Below are positions 39,901 through 48,758 of a stretch of 64,000 nt of DNA, piece by piece. The DNA is from Verrucomicrobiota bacterium (GTDB taxonomy: Bacteria > Verrucomicrobiota > Verrucomicrobiia > CAIQCK01), in NCBI GenBank assembly GCA_016235595.1, contig JACRJX010000016.1, positions 248,001 to 312,000 on the forward strand. Reading direction: 5' to 3'. The translations under genes were made by a program, and so were the position numbers. The first letter of the stretch is position 1. Each line of letters begins with the position of its first letter. The notes beneath the pieces are model-generated. The model worked only from the letters and a program-made list of their open reading frames with translations. It made no database searches and was not told the origin of the DNA.

Positions 39901-41244
39901 AGCGCGAGTGGTTATATGACACTCTTGCTGCGCGAGGGTCGCACGGTCATTGAGCACATCAAACCATCCGACGCTGCGCGGCGTGATATGGCTGCGCAGC
40001 TTTCGGCGTGGTTCGAGAAGGCGGGCACAAGACGCGCGCAATTCAAGAAGGCTGCGCCGCCAGCGCTGTTGAAGGTGGCAGAACTCAAGAGCGCGTTCAC
40101 CGCCAACGTCGGCGGCGCTGTGACAGACTCGATCGTGATTCCTGCCGAAGGCCACGAACTGATTGCCGCGGCGGAAGGGACCGTGATTCACATCATCGGC
40201 GCCGACGGCCGCGAACTTCGCCAGATGCGAACCGATGGCAAGATACGCCAACTTCATTGGTGGCCGGAGCACAAGCTGTTGCTGGCCGGTTGCGAGGACG
40301 AGAAGGTCTGCGCGTTCGATCTCGCGGGCAGTCGGAAATGGACGTTCGTTCCGGAGATGGACCCGGCGGTGTTCCGCGCGGCGAAACAGTATTGGTTCAA
40401 GACCGCACCGGGCCACGAGGGCATCCACGGCGTTGGCAGCGGAGTGTTTCTCGATGGCAAGAGCCAGGCGTTCATCGGCAGTGCTTGCACGCTGGAGATC
40501 GTTGACGAGGACGGGAAACTTGTGAAACGCATGCCGCAGTTCTGGGGCCCGGTCTACAAGTTCGCGCTCGTGCCCGGCCGTGAGGGCAGCGTAAACCTTC
40601 TCGCGTCACGTAAAATCACCGACGGGCCGTCGCTCGGCATTATCAACAACCGCACGCTCGATCCGACGCCGCGCGGCTTCAACGGCGTGCCCGCGGGATA
40701 CACGCACGTCGGCGGCTGGATGGACCAGACGCGCCATCACATCTTCGTGGACGACCTCGATGGCGACGGGAAAAGGGAAGTCATCAGCGAGATCACCGGC
40801 GCATGGAACCGCGTGACGGTTTGGGACCTGCAAGGCAAGCCGTTGTACAACGTCCAGTTCGGTCCCGGCGCTCGCAGCGGTGGCCGGGACATCCGCGACC
40901 TTGATCTCGGCGACCTCGATGGCGACGGAAAGAAAGAGATGGTCGTCGCGTTGTCGAACGGTTTGGTGGTTGTCCTCAACCATCGTTGCGAGAAACTGTG
41001 GTCCAAACGATTGAGCAGCCCGCCTGTCGTACTGAAAGTGGCGGGTCAGTCAATCGTGGTCGCATCCGAAGACGGTGGAGTGTTGATGCTCAACGCCGAG
41101 GGCAAGACGGTTGGTCAAGGCAAACTCAATGGCCGGCCAACGCAGATTCAGAAACTGACGGCGTTGCCGGTCGTGGTGGCCACCAGTGAGAAGGGAGAAG
41201 TGAAAACGTTTTCGGTCGAATCCACCCAGTCCGACAAACGATAG
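37000..41244 (+). CDS. Giant exported polysaccharide-lyase-like protein with VCBS-type repeats
   Basis: This 1414-residue protein has a signal peptide (YLSIAISFVFLASAALAA). In order: a carbohydrate-binding beta-sandwich (about 20-185), an alpha/beta accessory domain like that of GH67/DUF4838 proteins (about 195-345, GSLIVLGNRSTNATISELY), an alpha/alpha toroid (about 370-670, GENDNLFWYCTGIAPVF), a beta-sandwich like the second half of heparinase-type lyases (about 690-1010), and a C-terminal propeller with calcium-loop repeats DDLDGDGKRE and GDLDGDGKKE near residues 1250-1315. No enzymatic residue could be fixed with certainty. An alginate/heparin-lyase-like function is inferred from the fold order. 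The start at 37000 gives the signal peptide. Confidence 0.55.
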   Translation: MKTYLSIAISFVFLASAALAAETEVPLKNSAFADGVSANGVPLGWSLYGGHGKDQRVSVVDDGRGGKAVLIEDGDPEAEVGITQSVPIKPALGYEVRVRVRAVKNAPDEYEVVQLRFLPSQKLEQTHLLAKSADEFNEITVRGMAPPDTKAAQIYIYSHRQPTPKVLIGSVRLIAGVKPPPPLPQPVPPQYAKLKELHLTTHIVRDGKPAVCIVAPKSSTHLAQATRLQAAIEKLSGCKVPIIGDDAPEAAVPIKGSLIVLGNRSTNATISELYNRYFLLTDLRYPGAGGYEVRSIHNPFGGGHNIIVLGGSDAKGVDAATDAFIATLQRSGASHSTSVSVGWLMEIKLGDGIVVPHGVRELETWEASAGYRSTGYFGWNSISKRMAAYYMSGDVFHAREALRLAFPDKQAFKEITEIDGEMIENKDDPLAGTYHYTSHMMILFWDLIEESAVFSDEDRLKVTNAFARQLKHRKDEGVYPLTRPPSAVGSRHGQWSAISLYCLGRYFERDYPEPVWAQCVRSSQFHFAPLHEHAWIAGENDNLFWYCTGIAPVFTYMVLSGDREPMRNGVAAKLLRGQELLISGRVPDWALNSAALDYLHKAAYLTQDGRWLTYRERTGVNTGIFRLGQSFWPDGKLKPAQPTDLVGKWTVNHLPKPHWLARNNGFPLEESFQNASFRSATDASGDFILIDGFNGASRNPYHTFALLELRLAGQTILQGYLNQVLTKADGMVEAQVAMDAVLRHRDVVGQTAVCTGETAKAAFCNWRRTLAQRTGSYALVVDDLAFRADSDNMEVQFKWENQGGGFRFDAKQNALRRPHAVVLPADVFDRTTGGGVITQEWTGAVKKGRHGIFFALLGTNTNDLRCLRLADNAAALALPQKAAAIVGEWEGNKGELVLLAEDHLFGKGLTQTGKEQGLLLANAPVNVEWDFAAGRMEVVTRGAALLTVSVADAAAVRSSNQIVKGDSSASGYMTLLLREGRTVIEHIKPSDAARRDMAAQLSAWFEKAGTRRAQFKKAAPPALLKVAELKSAFTANVGGAVTDSIVIPAEGHELIAAAEGTVIHIIGADGRELRQMRTDGKIRQLHWWPEHKLLLAGCEDEKVCAFDLAGSRKWTFVPEMDPAVFRAAKQYWFKTAPGHEGIHGVGSGVFLDGKSQAFIGSACTLEIVDEDGKLVKRMPQFWGPVYKFALVPGREGSVNLLASRKITDGPSLGIINNRTLDPTPRGFNGVPAGYTHVGGWMDQTRHHIFVDDLDGDGKREVISEITGAWNRVTVWDLQGKPLYNVQFGPGARSGGRDIRDLDLGDLDGDGKKEMVVALSNGLVVVLNHRCEKLWSKRLSSPPVVLKVAGQSIVVASEDGGVLMLNAEGKTVGQGKLNGRPTQIQKLTALPVVVATSEKGEVKTFSVESTQSDKR

Positions 41245-41256
41245 GAGATCAACTCC

Positions 41257-42210
41257 ATGCACTCCATCCGAAGAGTTCTGGTGATAATGGGCATCTGTGT
41301 CCTGTTGGCGCCGTTCGCGCCCCACGCTGCGGAGAGAGCGGGATCAGCAGATGCCAGCCCGCGTTTCGTGAGGGTTGGTCACTACCAGTGTGTCTGTCGG
41401 CAGGGGGATTTTGAGGCCAACCTCGCGACGGTGAAGAAGGGCCTTGCACAGGCTGTGGACGCGAAACTGGACATCGTCTCATTCCCGGAGTGCTTCCTCA
41501 CGGGCTACTACGCGAAGGGAAGCGACGCGCGTGAGCATGCCTTCACGACGAATGCGCAGGAGATGAAGCGTGTCCTCGGTCTCACAGCCGGTTGCGATAC
41601 GGTTCTGCTGGTGGGATTCAACGAACTGCGCGACGCCAAGCTCTACAACACGGTGGCCGTTATCGAGCGCGGGAAGCTGCTGGGCCGCTACAGCAAAGCG
41701 CTGCCGTATGAGGGTTACTTCGAGCCGGGGCGGGAGTTCACCGTGTTTGAGAAGAAGGGATTGAAGTTCGGCGTCGTCATCTGTTCCGACGGCGGCTACA
41801 TCGAGCCGACTCGCATCCTGGCGTTGAAGGGCGCGCGGTTCATCTTCGCGCCGCACTTCAACTTCGTGTCCGACCCGGTGCAACATTATGTAACGGTGCG
41901 CAACGACCACATCGCGCGGGCGGTGGAGAACGGCGTGTTCTTCCTGCGCGCCAACAACGTCGTGCCGGGCACGCGGCTGGAGGGATTGCGTGACGAAGGC
42001 TTCGGTTACGGCGACAGCTATCTGTTGGATCCGAACGGCCAGATGGTGGCTGGCGCGGGCTTGTTCCACGAGCATCTGATGATTTACCAGTTGGACCTCG
42101 ACCAGAAATATCGCGCCGCGTGGAACCAGCGGAGCATCAAGTCCGGCACTGAGTTGCTGGGGCAACTCCGGGAAGCGCTGGAACTGCACAAACAACCGAA
42201 GCAGCGCTGA
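41257..42210 (+). CDS. Exported nitrilase-superfamily carbon-nitrogen hydrolase
   Basis: This 317-residue protein has a signal peptide (VLVIMGICVLLAPFAPHAA). The nitrilase Glu-Lys-Cys triad is visible: SFPECFLTGYY (Glu near 71), RYSKALPYEGYFEPG (Lys near 147) and GVVICSDGGYIEP (Cys near 179). The family cleaves amides, nitriles or carbamoyl groups. An exported member next to glycan enzymes may remove N-linked groups or scavenge amide nitrogen (inference). AGGAG at 41243-41247 overlaps the previous stop region and stands 9 nt before the ATG, so it is coupled to the 1414-residue protein. Confidence 0.85.
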   Translation: MHSIRRVLVIMGICVLLAPFAPHAAERAGSADASPRFVRVGHYQCVCRQGDFEANLATVKKGLAQAVDAKLDIVSFPECFLTGYYAKGSDAREHAFTTNAQEMKRVLGLTAGCDTVLLVGFNELRDAKLYNTVAVIERGKLLGRYSKALPYEGYFEPGREFTVFEKKGLKFGVVICSDGGYIEPTRILALKGARFIFAPHFNFVSDPVQHYVTVRNDHIARAVENGVFFLRANNVVPGTRLEGLRDEGFGYGDSYLLDPNGQMVAGAGLFHEHLMIYQLDLDQKYRAAWNQRSIKSGTELLGQLREALELHKQPKQR

Positions 42211-42225
42211 TGCGTCGCCGGCGCG

Positions 42226-44265
42226 TTATTCCACAACCAACACGCCGTAAGTTTTCAGCGGCGGGACCTCCAGAGCCGGGCGCGGATATTGTCGAACCAC
42301 GAGCTTGCGCTCCGGCCCTTCCGTCGTCAGCAATCTTGCCGTGCGGCATGTCCTCCACCGGCCGCCCAGTTCCACGTTCAGTTGTTTCGTCGGTTCGCTG
42401 GCGTAGTTGACCAGATGCAGGACAAGACGGTTGCTGTTGAGTTCGTATGCGCTCAACGTCACGGTGTCTGCGTCGCGCAGTCGGGCCGAGGGGCGGACGT
42501 CTGCGGCCCGGCCGATCGTCTCTGCCACCTGTTTCCAGCCTTCTGGCAGCGATACGCGGCCTTCGTTCGCCTTGACGGCGGCGCGAACCGCCGCGGCTTC
42601 GATGCGGACGACACGTTCGCCGCTCAGTCCTTCGAATGCGGCAGGCGACCGCTGGCGGCCGTTCTCGTCGAAGGTGCCGTTGTCGCCGATGAGCACCAGC
42701 ACGCCGTCACGATTCACGAATGCGCGAACAGCTTCCACTTCCTTGTTGCTCAGATGCGACTGGCCGGCAACGACCAGTATGGAGAACTCCGCCAGCCGCG
42801 CGAGGTTTTCGCCGAACAACACCTCCCACGCGAAGCCGCCGCGAATCAAAACCTCCTCAGCTCCCTGCGCCAGCGCCACAGTCTCCCGATTGTCGAATAC
42901 GGTCGAGGCGAACGTGTGAAGCAACGCGATGTCGCGAACGGGCCTGGCGTTCGTGACGAGCGGTTCGATGCCGTGGACGAAACGCAGATGTTTCGCCAGC
43001 GCCTCGCGCAGGTCGGGCCGCTCCACGCGCATCCGATCGCCTTCGCCAAGCGGGCGCAACGCCCAGTTGGTGCCCGGCAACGCGCCGTTGGCCGCCGACT
43101 CGGCGATTTGGAGCGCGATAGCTTCCTCGGTGTCGGGCAGACCGAGGCCCGTCAGCTTGTTGCGTTTCCAGACAGTCGAGACGACGCGATAGCCGACGGC
43201 AGCGGCGTGTTTGCAGGCCCGCACCTGCGAGATGAGCACATTGTCTTCAACGCCGGGGAAGTTGCCATTCTCGGCGAACATCAGGTCGAGCTGGCGTCCG
43301 AGCAACGGCGCCCAGACGCTTCGCGCGTAGGCGCTGTTGGGATCGCGCGGGTAGGCCGGATTGCCGAGGAGGATCACGCCGGGCTTGATGCGCCGTGCGT
43401 GGGCCGCCAGGTCGCCTTGATATTCCGCGAGGCTCTCGCAACGCCAACGCACCCATTCTTGCGTCAGCGGGTCGGTAATGCGGCTGGGGGCCTTTTCCGT
43501 CGCGGGTTGTTTGATGCCATCGAACGACGCGAGGCCGAATCGCTCCTGCGGTTTGGGATGGCGCTTCGTCAACCACGCGCGGAACGCCGCTTCACAACGC
43601 GGGCAGTAGCACGGCTCGCAGTAGTTGTTGTCGAAGTGGAAGCCGTCGAGTTTGACCTCCTCAAGCCCGACGCGGATCGCGCGCTTCATGTAGTTGCGAA
43701 ACTCGCCGCAATGGATGCACGGCGCCCAGCGGAACTTCGCGCCGCCCCACGTGCGCAACTGGCCCTTTCCGTCGCGCTGAATCCATTTCTCGGCGTCCGG
43801 CACCTCGGCAAGGAATTGCTCGTGGTAAATCGAACGCGACTGGCAGTAGCCAAGCACCTTGATGCAGTGCTGGTGGGCGAACTTCACGAGGGTGGCGGTG
43901 CGCTGCTGCTCGGCATGCTCGTGGGCGAGACCGAAGCCTTTGAAGAAATGCGTGCAGGCGAGGTTGACGCCGAGCCCTGCCATCAGACGCACAACTTCCT
44001 CGGAGTGCAGGCGGGCATACCACTGCGGCATCGAGGGGTCTTTCGTGTTCACCGCGCCGACCACGCCGCCGGTGCGCAGGTAATGATCGAGCGGTTCCCA
44101 TCCCCACCACGCCCAGTATAGAGGACCTTGCGCGGGCGACCCGGCGCGGTCGCCATTGGTGGCTCGCGCAAGAGGCGACTGCCAGACCATCCACGCGCCT
44201 CCTGCCACGCAACCGAGAAAGTCACGCCGCCCCATCCGCCAGTTCTTGTCAGCATTCGATTTCAT
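42226..44265 (-). CDS. Tat-exported GHL6-like glycosidase with trimerisation domain
   Basis: This 679-residue protein has a twin-arginine signal (MGRRDFLGCVAGGAW). The TIM-barrel part shows VNLACTHFFKGFG, KLDGFHFDNNYCEPCYCPRC with a cysteine cluster and GVILLGNPAYPRDPN, which fits putative GHL6-type glycosyl hydrolases. The segment ARLAEFSILVVAGQSHLSN onward is a beta-galactosidase trimerisation-like domain, and a small beta domain ends the protein. A Tat signal suggests folding, perhaps with metal, before export. The 156-nt gap upstream to 44421 shows no clear signal. Confidence 0.72.
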   Translation of the reverse strand: MKSNADKNWRMGRRDFLGCVAGGAWMVWQSPLARATNGDRAGSPAQGPLYWAWWGWEPLDHYLRTGGVVGAVNTKDPSMPQWYARLHSEEVVRLMAGLGVNLACTHFFKGFGLAHEHAEQQRTATLVKFAHQHCIKVLGYCQSRSIYHEQFLAEVPDAEKWIQRDGKGQLRTWGGAKFRWAPCIHCGEFRNYMKRAIRVGLEEVKLDGFHFDNNYCEPCYCPRCEAAFRAWLTKRHPKPQERFGLASFDGIKQPATEKAPSRITDPLTQEWVRWRCESLAEYQGDLAAHARRIKPGVILLGNPAYPRDPNSAYARSVWAPLLGRQLDLMFAENGNFPGVEDNVLISQVRACKHAAAVGYRVVSTVWKRNKLTGLGLPDTEEAIALQIAESAANGALPGTNWALRPLGEGDRMRVERPDLREALAKHLRFVHGIEPLVTNARPVRDIALLHTFASTVFDNRETVALAQGAEEVLIRGGFAWEVLFGENLARLAEFSILVVAGQSHLSNKEVEAVRAFVNRDGVLVLIGDNGTFDENGRQRSPAAFEGLSGERVVRIEAAAVRAAVKANEGRVSLPEGWKQVAETIGRAADVRPSARLRDADTVTLSAYELNSNRLVLHLVNYASEPTKQLNVELGGRWRTCRTARLLTTEGPERKLVVRQYPRPALEVPPLKTYGVLVVE

Positions 44266-44421
44266 GTGATGCTCCAGTCATTCAGCGGCGATCTGATCGT
44301 CCTGCGGGGCCATGAGCCAGCCCTTCATACAAAATGCTGCTTATCTTTACCGTAAAACAACCGGCAATATCCAGCCCGCGAATCATACCCCGTCAGCAAA
44401 TCACAGTTGCGACCGGCGCGG

Positions 44422-46470
44422 TCAGCGCTGCGATTGCCGCTCCACGAGCAGGCCTTGGTAGCCGGCTGGGATGACGACGCAGTCATTCCAGAAGGCGCAG
44501 GCACCGGGATGTCCGGTGAGGGAGTATTCGTGTTTCAGGCGCGGGTGCTTGATGTCCGCGATGTCGAGAACCCAGACCTGACGCTGATGACGTGAGGAAA
44601 GCGCCAGCACGTTTCCGCCCACGCTCGGCCTGCCGACAAGGCGGAGTTTATCCACGCCGTAGGCGGGCAGGTCACTCGTGTTGCGGCGCTCGTTGGGATC
44701 GAGCAGGGCATACTTGCCGCGCTTGATGATCAGGAGTTTCTCGCCCAGCGGACACACGCCGTCGGTCCAGCCATACAACGTGGTGTCGGGTGTGTTGCCT
44801 GCCAGCACGGGCTTGACGCCGCTGATGTCATACCAAGCCGGCCCGCTTCTCTGCCAGTAGGCGGTGAGGTAACGGCCATCAAAGAGCTTGTCCACGAGCT
44901 GGTCGCCGTAAAACAAACCGACTTGGCCGTCTCTGAAGACAAGCTTCGGCTTGGTGGGGTCTGAGATATCAGCGATGTACGCCATGGCGCCGCCGCAATG
45001 GAACAGCGCGAACCGGCCGGGCGCGGGTGCCACGACTTGCTTCACGCCCTGGCCGGGCACTATCAGACGGCCCAGTTCGGTCAAACGCAGGTCGGAGCCG
45101 ATTTCGTAGATCGCCAATCCCTCCTTGCCTTCGGCGGTGTAAAGCCGGTTGCCGGTGCGGCTCACATAGCAGACTTCGCCTTTCCCGCGATGAATGGAGG
45201 CTTGCGTAAGTTTGTCGCCCAACTTGACTGCCTGAATCCCAGCCGCTCCGCATGCCACCCACGCGATATCGCCCTGCATGGCCACAGCGTGAACCTGTCC
45301 CTCCGGACGATACACGCGGAAGTCAGGGTCTTCCGCCGCAGTTTCCGGCAAAGGAGCGAGCACAGGCGGTTGATCAGGCTCGGGCACGACCGGCTGCGCC
45401 AGGCCTGGCGCGGGGACCACATAGAGACCTGTGTAGATGCCAGCGGCGTAGATGACGTCTTTGGCCAAAGCCACGCCACCTACGGGGTCGAACATTTCCT
45501 TCGGCGCGACGTAGGGGAGTTGCGCGTGGGCGACGATGGCGGGCTTGGCGATGTCCCGGACGTTCACGACAAAGAGGCCGTTGTTGGTGTCGGCGACCAC
45601 GCAATAGTCGCCCGCCACTCGCGAGCTCCACATGTCGTTGAAGATGCTGTAGTGGACGGGGAACTTTACGCGCGAGACGAAGACGGGTTGTGTCGGCGTG
45701 GACACATCATAGATATCCAAGCCGTGTCCCTTGCCTTCAGCCTCCGCCTTGATGGGCGCGCGTGAGTGATGGCCGGTGGCGGCATAACAGAACTTCCCTC
45801 TCAGGCACCCGCCGTCGCCATAGCCATCCAGCGGCGCCTCGCCGATGAGGACCGGCTGGCGCGGATTCTTCACATCCGCGACCAACAGTTTCTTCGGCAC
45901 CCAATCGCCGATGTAAAGGAGACCATCCTTCGCCCAACACGATTGTGCCTCGACGGTCTTCAACGTGCTGACATGACGGACGTGGCGCGGGTCTGACACA
46001 TCCACGATCTCGACGCCGTAGCAACGCGTGGCGATGAAAGCCAGTCCGCCGGAAACCCAGATGCCCGTTGCCATTTCCACCGTGTCGTAGTGGCTGATCA
46101 ACGCCGGTTTCGCCGGGTCGGACACATCCACCATCCACAGGCCGTCCTGTCTCGCAGTGACGTAGGCAATCTTGCCCCTGATCACCAGTTGCCGCGTCGT
46201 GCCGAGGCCGGACAATTGGCCCAACAGCTTTGGCGTTTGCGGCACAGTGATATCCAGCACGTAAAAGTTGCCCGAGCCGATGGCGTAGAGGCGGTTGCCC
46301 ACGACCTCTGCGGCCATGCACTGTCCTATGCCCTCCACCTTGTGGTAGGGCAGGCGCTTCCCATACAAGCTCTCGTCATGTCCAGGCTGGCGCGTCTCCG
46401 ATGCCGACAAAGCGATCGGTCCGCCCATGAAGACGAGTGCTGCCAGGAGTTTTGGAATAAAGTTCTTCAA
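44422..46470 (-). CDS. Exported LVIVD-repeat beta-propeller protein
   Basis: This 682-residue protein has a signal peptide (NFIPKLLAALVFMGGPIALS). It is built of repeated units of the LVIVD type, for example LWMVDVSDPAKPALISHYDT, VEIVDVSDPRHVRHVSTL and LLVADVKNPRQPVLIGEA, each ending in a DVSDP/DVKNP turn, consistent with one or two beta-propellers. No catalytic motif is seen; ligand or surface binding is likely. The start codon is TTG, supported by AAAGGA 6 nt upstream and by the signal peptide. Confidence 0.82.
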   Translation of the reverse strand: MKNFIPKLLAALVFMGGPIALSASETRQPGHDESLYGKRLPYHKVEGIGQCMAAEVVGNRLYAIGSGNFYVLDITVPQTPKLLGQLSGLGTTRQLVIRGKIAYVTARQDGLWMVDVSDPAKPALISHYDTVEMATGIWVSGGLAFIATRCYGVEIVDVSDPRHVRHVSTLKTVEAQSCWAKDGLLYIGDWVPKKLLVADVKNPRQPVLIGEAPLDGYGDGGCLRGKFCYAATGHHSRAPIKAEAEGKGHGLDIYDVSTPTQPVFVSRVKFPVHYSIFNDMWSSRVAGDYCVVADTNNGLFVVNVRDIAKPAIVAHAQLPYVAPKEMFDPVGGVALAKDVIYAAGIYTGLYVVPAPGLAQPVVPEPDQPPVLAPLPETAAEDPDFRVYRPEGQVHAVAMQGDIAWVACGAAGIQAVKLGDKLTQASIHRGKGEVCYVSRTGNRLYTAEGKEGLAIYEIGSDLRLTELGRLIVPGQGVKQVVAPAPGRFALFHCGGAMAYIADISDPTKPKLVFRDGQVGLFYGDQLVDKLFDGRYLTAYWQRSGPAWYDISGVKPVLAGNTPDTTLYGWTDGVCPLGEKLLIIKRGKYALLDPNERRNTSDLPAYGVDKLRLVGRPSVGGNVLALSSRHQRQVWVLDIADIKHPRLKHEYSLTGHPGACAFWNDCVVIPAGYQGLLVERQSQR

Positions 46471-46673
46471 GCTGATCCTTTCTCAAACGTGCTGATTTGT
46501 TCCAGTCTCCTACCAGAACAGCGAGCGTCTGGCCAGCACGGCCTCAGTGCCCCGAGCCGTCTCCGCTGCCAATTCCACCGGCAAAGGGCGCGGGATGCCG
46601 CGCCGTTTTTGTTCAATTTTCCGGCGTGCATGTTCTATCCGCCCTGCTGGCGATCAGGCATAATACAGTCACG

Positions 46674-47579
46674 ATGAAAGCTGTATGTTGCGTTCTGGTC
46701 GCCTGCCTGTGTGCCTGCACGATGTCTTTTGCTGCATCCGAGCGCGCCGGGAAAGACATCTTCGCCCACGACAATCTCGTTGCGTGGTGCATCGTGCCGT
46801 TCGATGCGAAGAAGCGCGGACCGGAGGAGCGCGCGGCCATGTTGGAGCGACTCGGCATCAAGCGGCTCGCCTACGACTGGCGCGCGGAGCATGTGCCGAC
46901 GTTCGAAGCCGAGATCAAGGCGACAAAGAAACACGGCATCGAGTTCACCGCTTTCTGGGGACAGCATGAAGACGCGTTCAAGCTGTTCGAGAAGCGCGGC
47001 ATGAAACCGCAGATCTGGGTGACGCTCAGTGGAGCCAACGCGCCGACGATCGAGGAACGCGTGAAGCTCACGGCGCAGCGGATGCTCCCGCTGGTCGAGC
47101 GTACGCGCAAGCTTGGCTGCTCGCTCGGGCTTTACAATCACGGCGGTTGGGGCGGCGAGCCGGAGAACATGATTGCCGTGGCGAAGCTCCTCCGCGAGCA
47201 GCACGGCGCGGCGCACGTCGGCATCGTTTACAATCTGCACCATGGCCACGATCACCTCGACCGATTCCCCGCCGCGCTGGCTGCGATGAAACCGTACTTG
47301 CTTTGCCTGAACCTCAACGGCATGACCCAGGGCGGCGACAAACGCGGCATGAAAATCCTGCCGCTCGGCCAGGGCGACCTCGATTTGCAGTTGCTCAAGA
47401 CGATTCGCGACAGCGGCTATCGCGGTCGCATCGGCATTCTCAACCACACCGGCGAAGACGCCGAGGCGCGGCTCAAAGACAACCTCGATGGCCTCGACTG
47501 GCTGGTCGCGCAACTCGGTGGCAAGCCCGCCGGGCCGAAGCCGCAGCCGCGCAGTTGGCGTCCCCCGCCGTCGAAGTGA
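46674..47579 (+). CDS. Exported sugar phosphate isomerase/epimerase-like TIM barrel
   Basis: This protein of about 301 residues has a signal peptide (CCVLVACLCACTMSFA) and an AP-endonuclease-2/xylose-isomerase-like barrel (MLERLGIKRLAYDWRAEH, LGLYNHGGWGG, VGIVYNLHHGHDHLDRF, GRIGILNHTGED). Metal-binding His and Glu/Asp positions of the family are partly visible in NHGGWGGE and NLHHGHDH. Cytosolic relatives epimerise or isomerise sugars; export means the substrate is outside. It diverges from the propeller gene over the 203-nt gap 46471-46673, where only a weak CATAAT-like box close to the start could be a promoter. Confidence 0.75.
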   Translation: MKAVCCVLVACLCACTMSFAASERAGKDIFAHDNLVAWCIVPFDAKKRGPEERAAMLERLGIKRLAYDWRAEHVPTFEAEIKATKKHGIEFTAFWGQHEDAFKLFEKRGMKPQIWVTLSGANAPTIEERVKLTAQRMLPLVERTRKLGCSLGLYNHGGWGGEPENMIAVAKLLREQHGAAHVGIVYNLHHGHDHLDRFPAALAAMKPYLLCLNLNGMTQGGDKRGMKILPLGQGDLDLQLLKTIRDSGYRGRIGILNHTGEDAEARLKDNLDGLDWLVAQLGGKPAGPKPQPRSWRPPPSK

Positions 47580-47642
47580 TGCGCGCGTTCTTGCCTGCAA
47601 CGCGACTCTTGGAATAGAATCACCCCGCAATCGGAAAAGCCT

Positions 47643-48758
47643 ATGAAGCAAAACAGCGACTCCCACTTGACCCGCCGCGAGTTCATTCAAGCCAGCGCCG
47701 TTGCCGCCGCCGGTCTCGCCGCAGTGCGGCCGACGTGCGCCGCGATCAGCGACGCCGACCGCGCCGAGATCAAGAAGACACGCAGTTACAACCCGGATAT
47801 GGAATATCGGCGGCTCGGCAAGACGGGCTTTTGGGTTTCCGCCGTCTGCCTCGGCGGCCACTGGAAGCGGATAGACAAGGTCCTTCGCGCCAATGACGTT
47901 GTGAATCCCTACAACGCACCGACCGATGCCGCCGTTGCTGCGCCGTTCCAGCGCAACCGTGAGGAGGTTCTCAACCACTGCATCAAGGTCGGCATCAACT
48001 ACGTTGACTACGCCGGAGACAGCGAGCCGGAGGTCTATAGCAAAGTCCTCTGCAAGAAACGCAACGCGATGTATATCGGTTACTCGCACCCGGCCAGCGA
48101 ACTGCGCGTGCCCGAGAACCGCACCGCCAAGAAGCTGCTCGAACTTCTCGACGCCGGACTGAAACGCTGCAAGCTCGACTATGTGGACATCTGGCGTCTC
48201 ATGGCGCTGGAGCGCGGCGGCCGGCATACGGAGGCCGACGTGGAGGCGATGATCGAGGCGCTCGTTACCGCCAAGAAGCAGGGCAAATGCCGTTTCACCG
48301 GCATGTCCACGCACGATCGCGAGTGGGCCAAGATGCTCATCGAGAAGTATCCCGACGTGATCCAGGTCATCTGCACGCCTTACACCGCTGGCTCGAAGGA
48401 ATTGCCGACCGACAGCTTCCTCGACACGGTGCGCAAATACGATGTGGGCATCTTCGGCATCAAGCCGTTTGCCAGCAACGCCATCTTCAAGGGTGACGGC
48501 TCGCCCAACCATGCGGAGGTTGCCGAAGACGACCGCCGCGCGCGCCTCACCATTCGCTACATTCTCGGCAACCCGGCCATCACTGCGCCGATTCCCGGCC
48601 TCATCAGCACCAAGCAGGTGGACAACATGGTGCTTGCCCTCAAGGAGCGCCGCCAACTCGACCTCGCCGAGAAGAAGGAGCTGCAGGAAATCTCGCGCCA
48701 GATGTGGGCGAAGCTCACGCCGGATTATCACTGGCTGAAGGATTGGGAATATGTCTAA
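47643..48758 (+). CDS. Tat-exported aldo/keto reductase-like protein, active site altered
   Basis: This 371-residue protein starts with a twin-arginine signal (HLTRREFIQASAVAAAG). The AKR opening MEYRRLGKTGFWVSAVCLGG and RCKLDYVDIWRL are clear. The usual tetrad is not: the DTAxxYG segment reads VDYAGDSE (Asp kept, the Tyr five residues on absent), the TK strand reads YIGYSHP, and the strand ending in QLH reads WRLMALERGG. So Tyr, Lys and His appear lost. The last 8 nt overlap the start of a four-haem cytochrome c gene, suggesting a functional pair. Confidence 0.8.
   Translation: MKQNSDSHLTRREFIQASAVAAAGLAAVRPTCAAISDADRAEIKKTRSYNPDMEYRRLGKTGFWVSAVCLGGHWKRIDKVLRANDVVNPYNAPTDAAVAAPFQRNREEVLNHCIKVGINYVDYAGDSEPEVYSKVLCKKRNAMYIGYSHPASELRVPENRTAKKLLELLDAGLKRCKLDYVDIWRLMALERGGRHTEADVEAMIEALVTAKKQGKCRFTGMSTHDREWAKMLIEKYPDVIQVICTPYTAGSKELPTDSFLDTVRKYDVGIFGIKPFASNAIFKGDGSPNHAEVAEDDRRARLTIRYILGNPAITAPIPGLISTKQVDNMVLALKERRQLDLAEKKELQEISRQMWAKLTPDYHWLKDWEYV

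Noticed and set aside
38311..40428. Long open frame (705 codons) antisense to the 1414-residue protein, with similar ones at 16447-18768, 46635-48851 and 6873-8501
   Set aside because: They mirror genes with clear domains, have no signal peptide or recognisable motif, and are explained by high GC at third positions.
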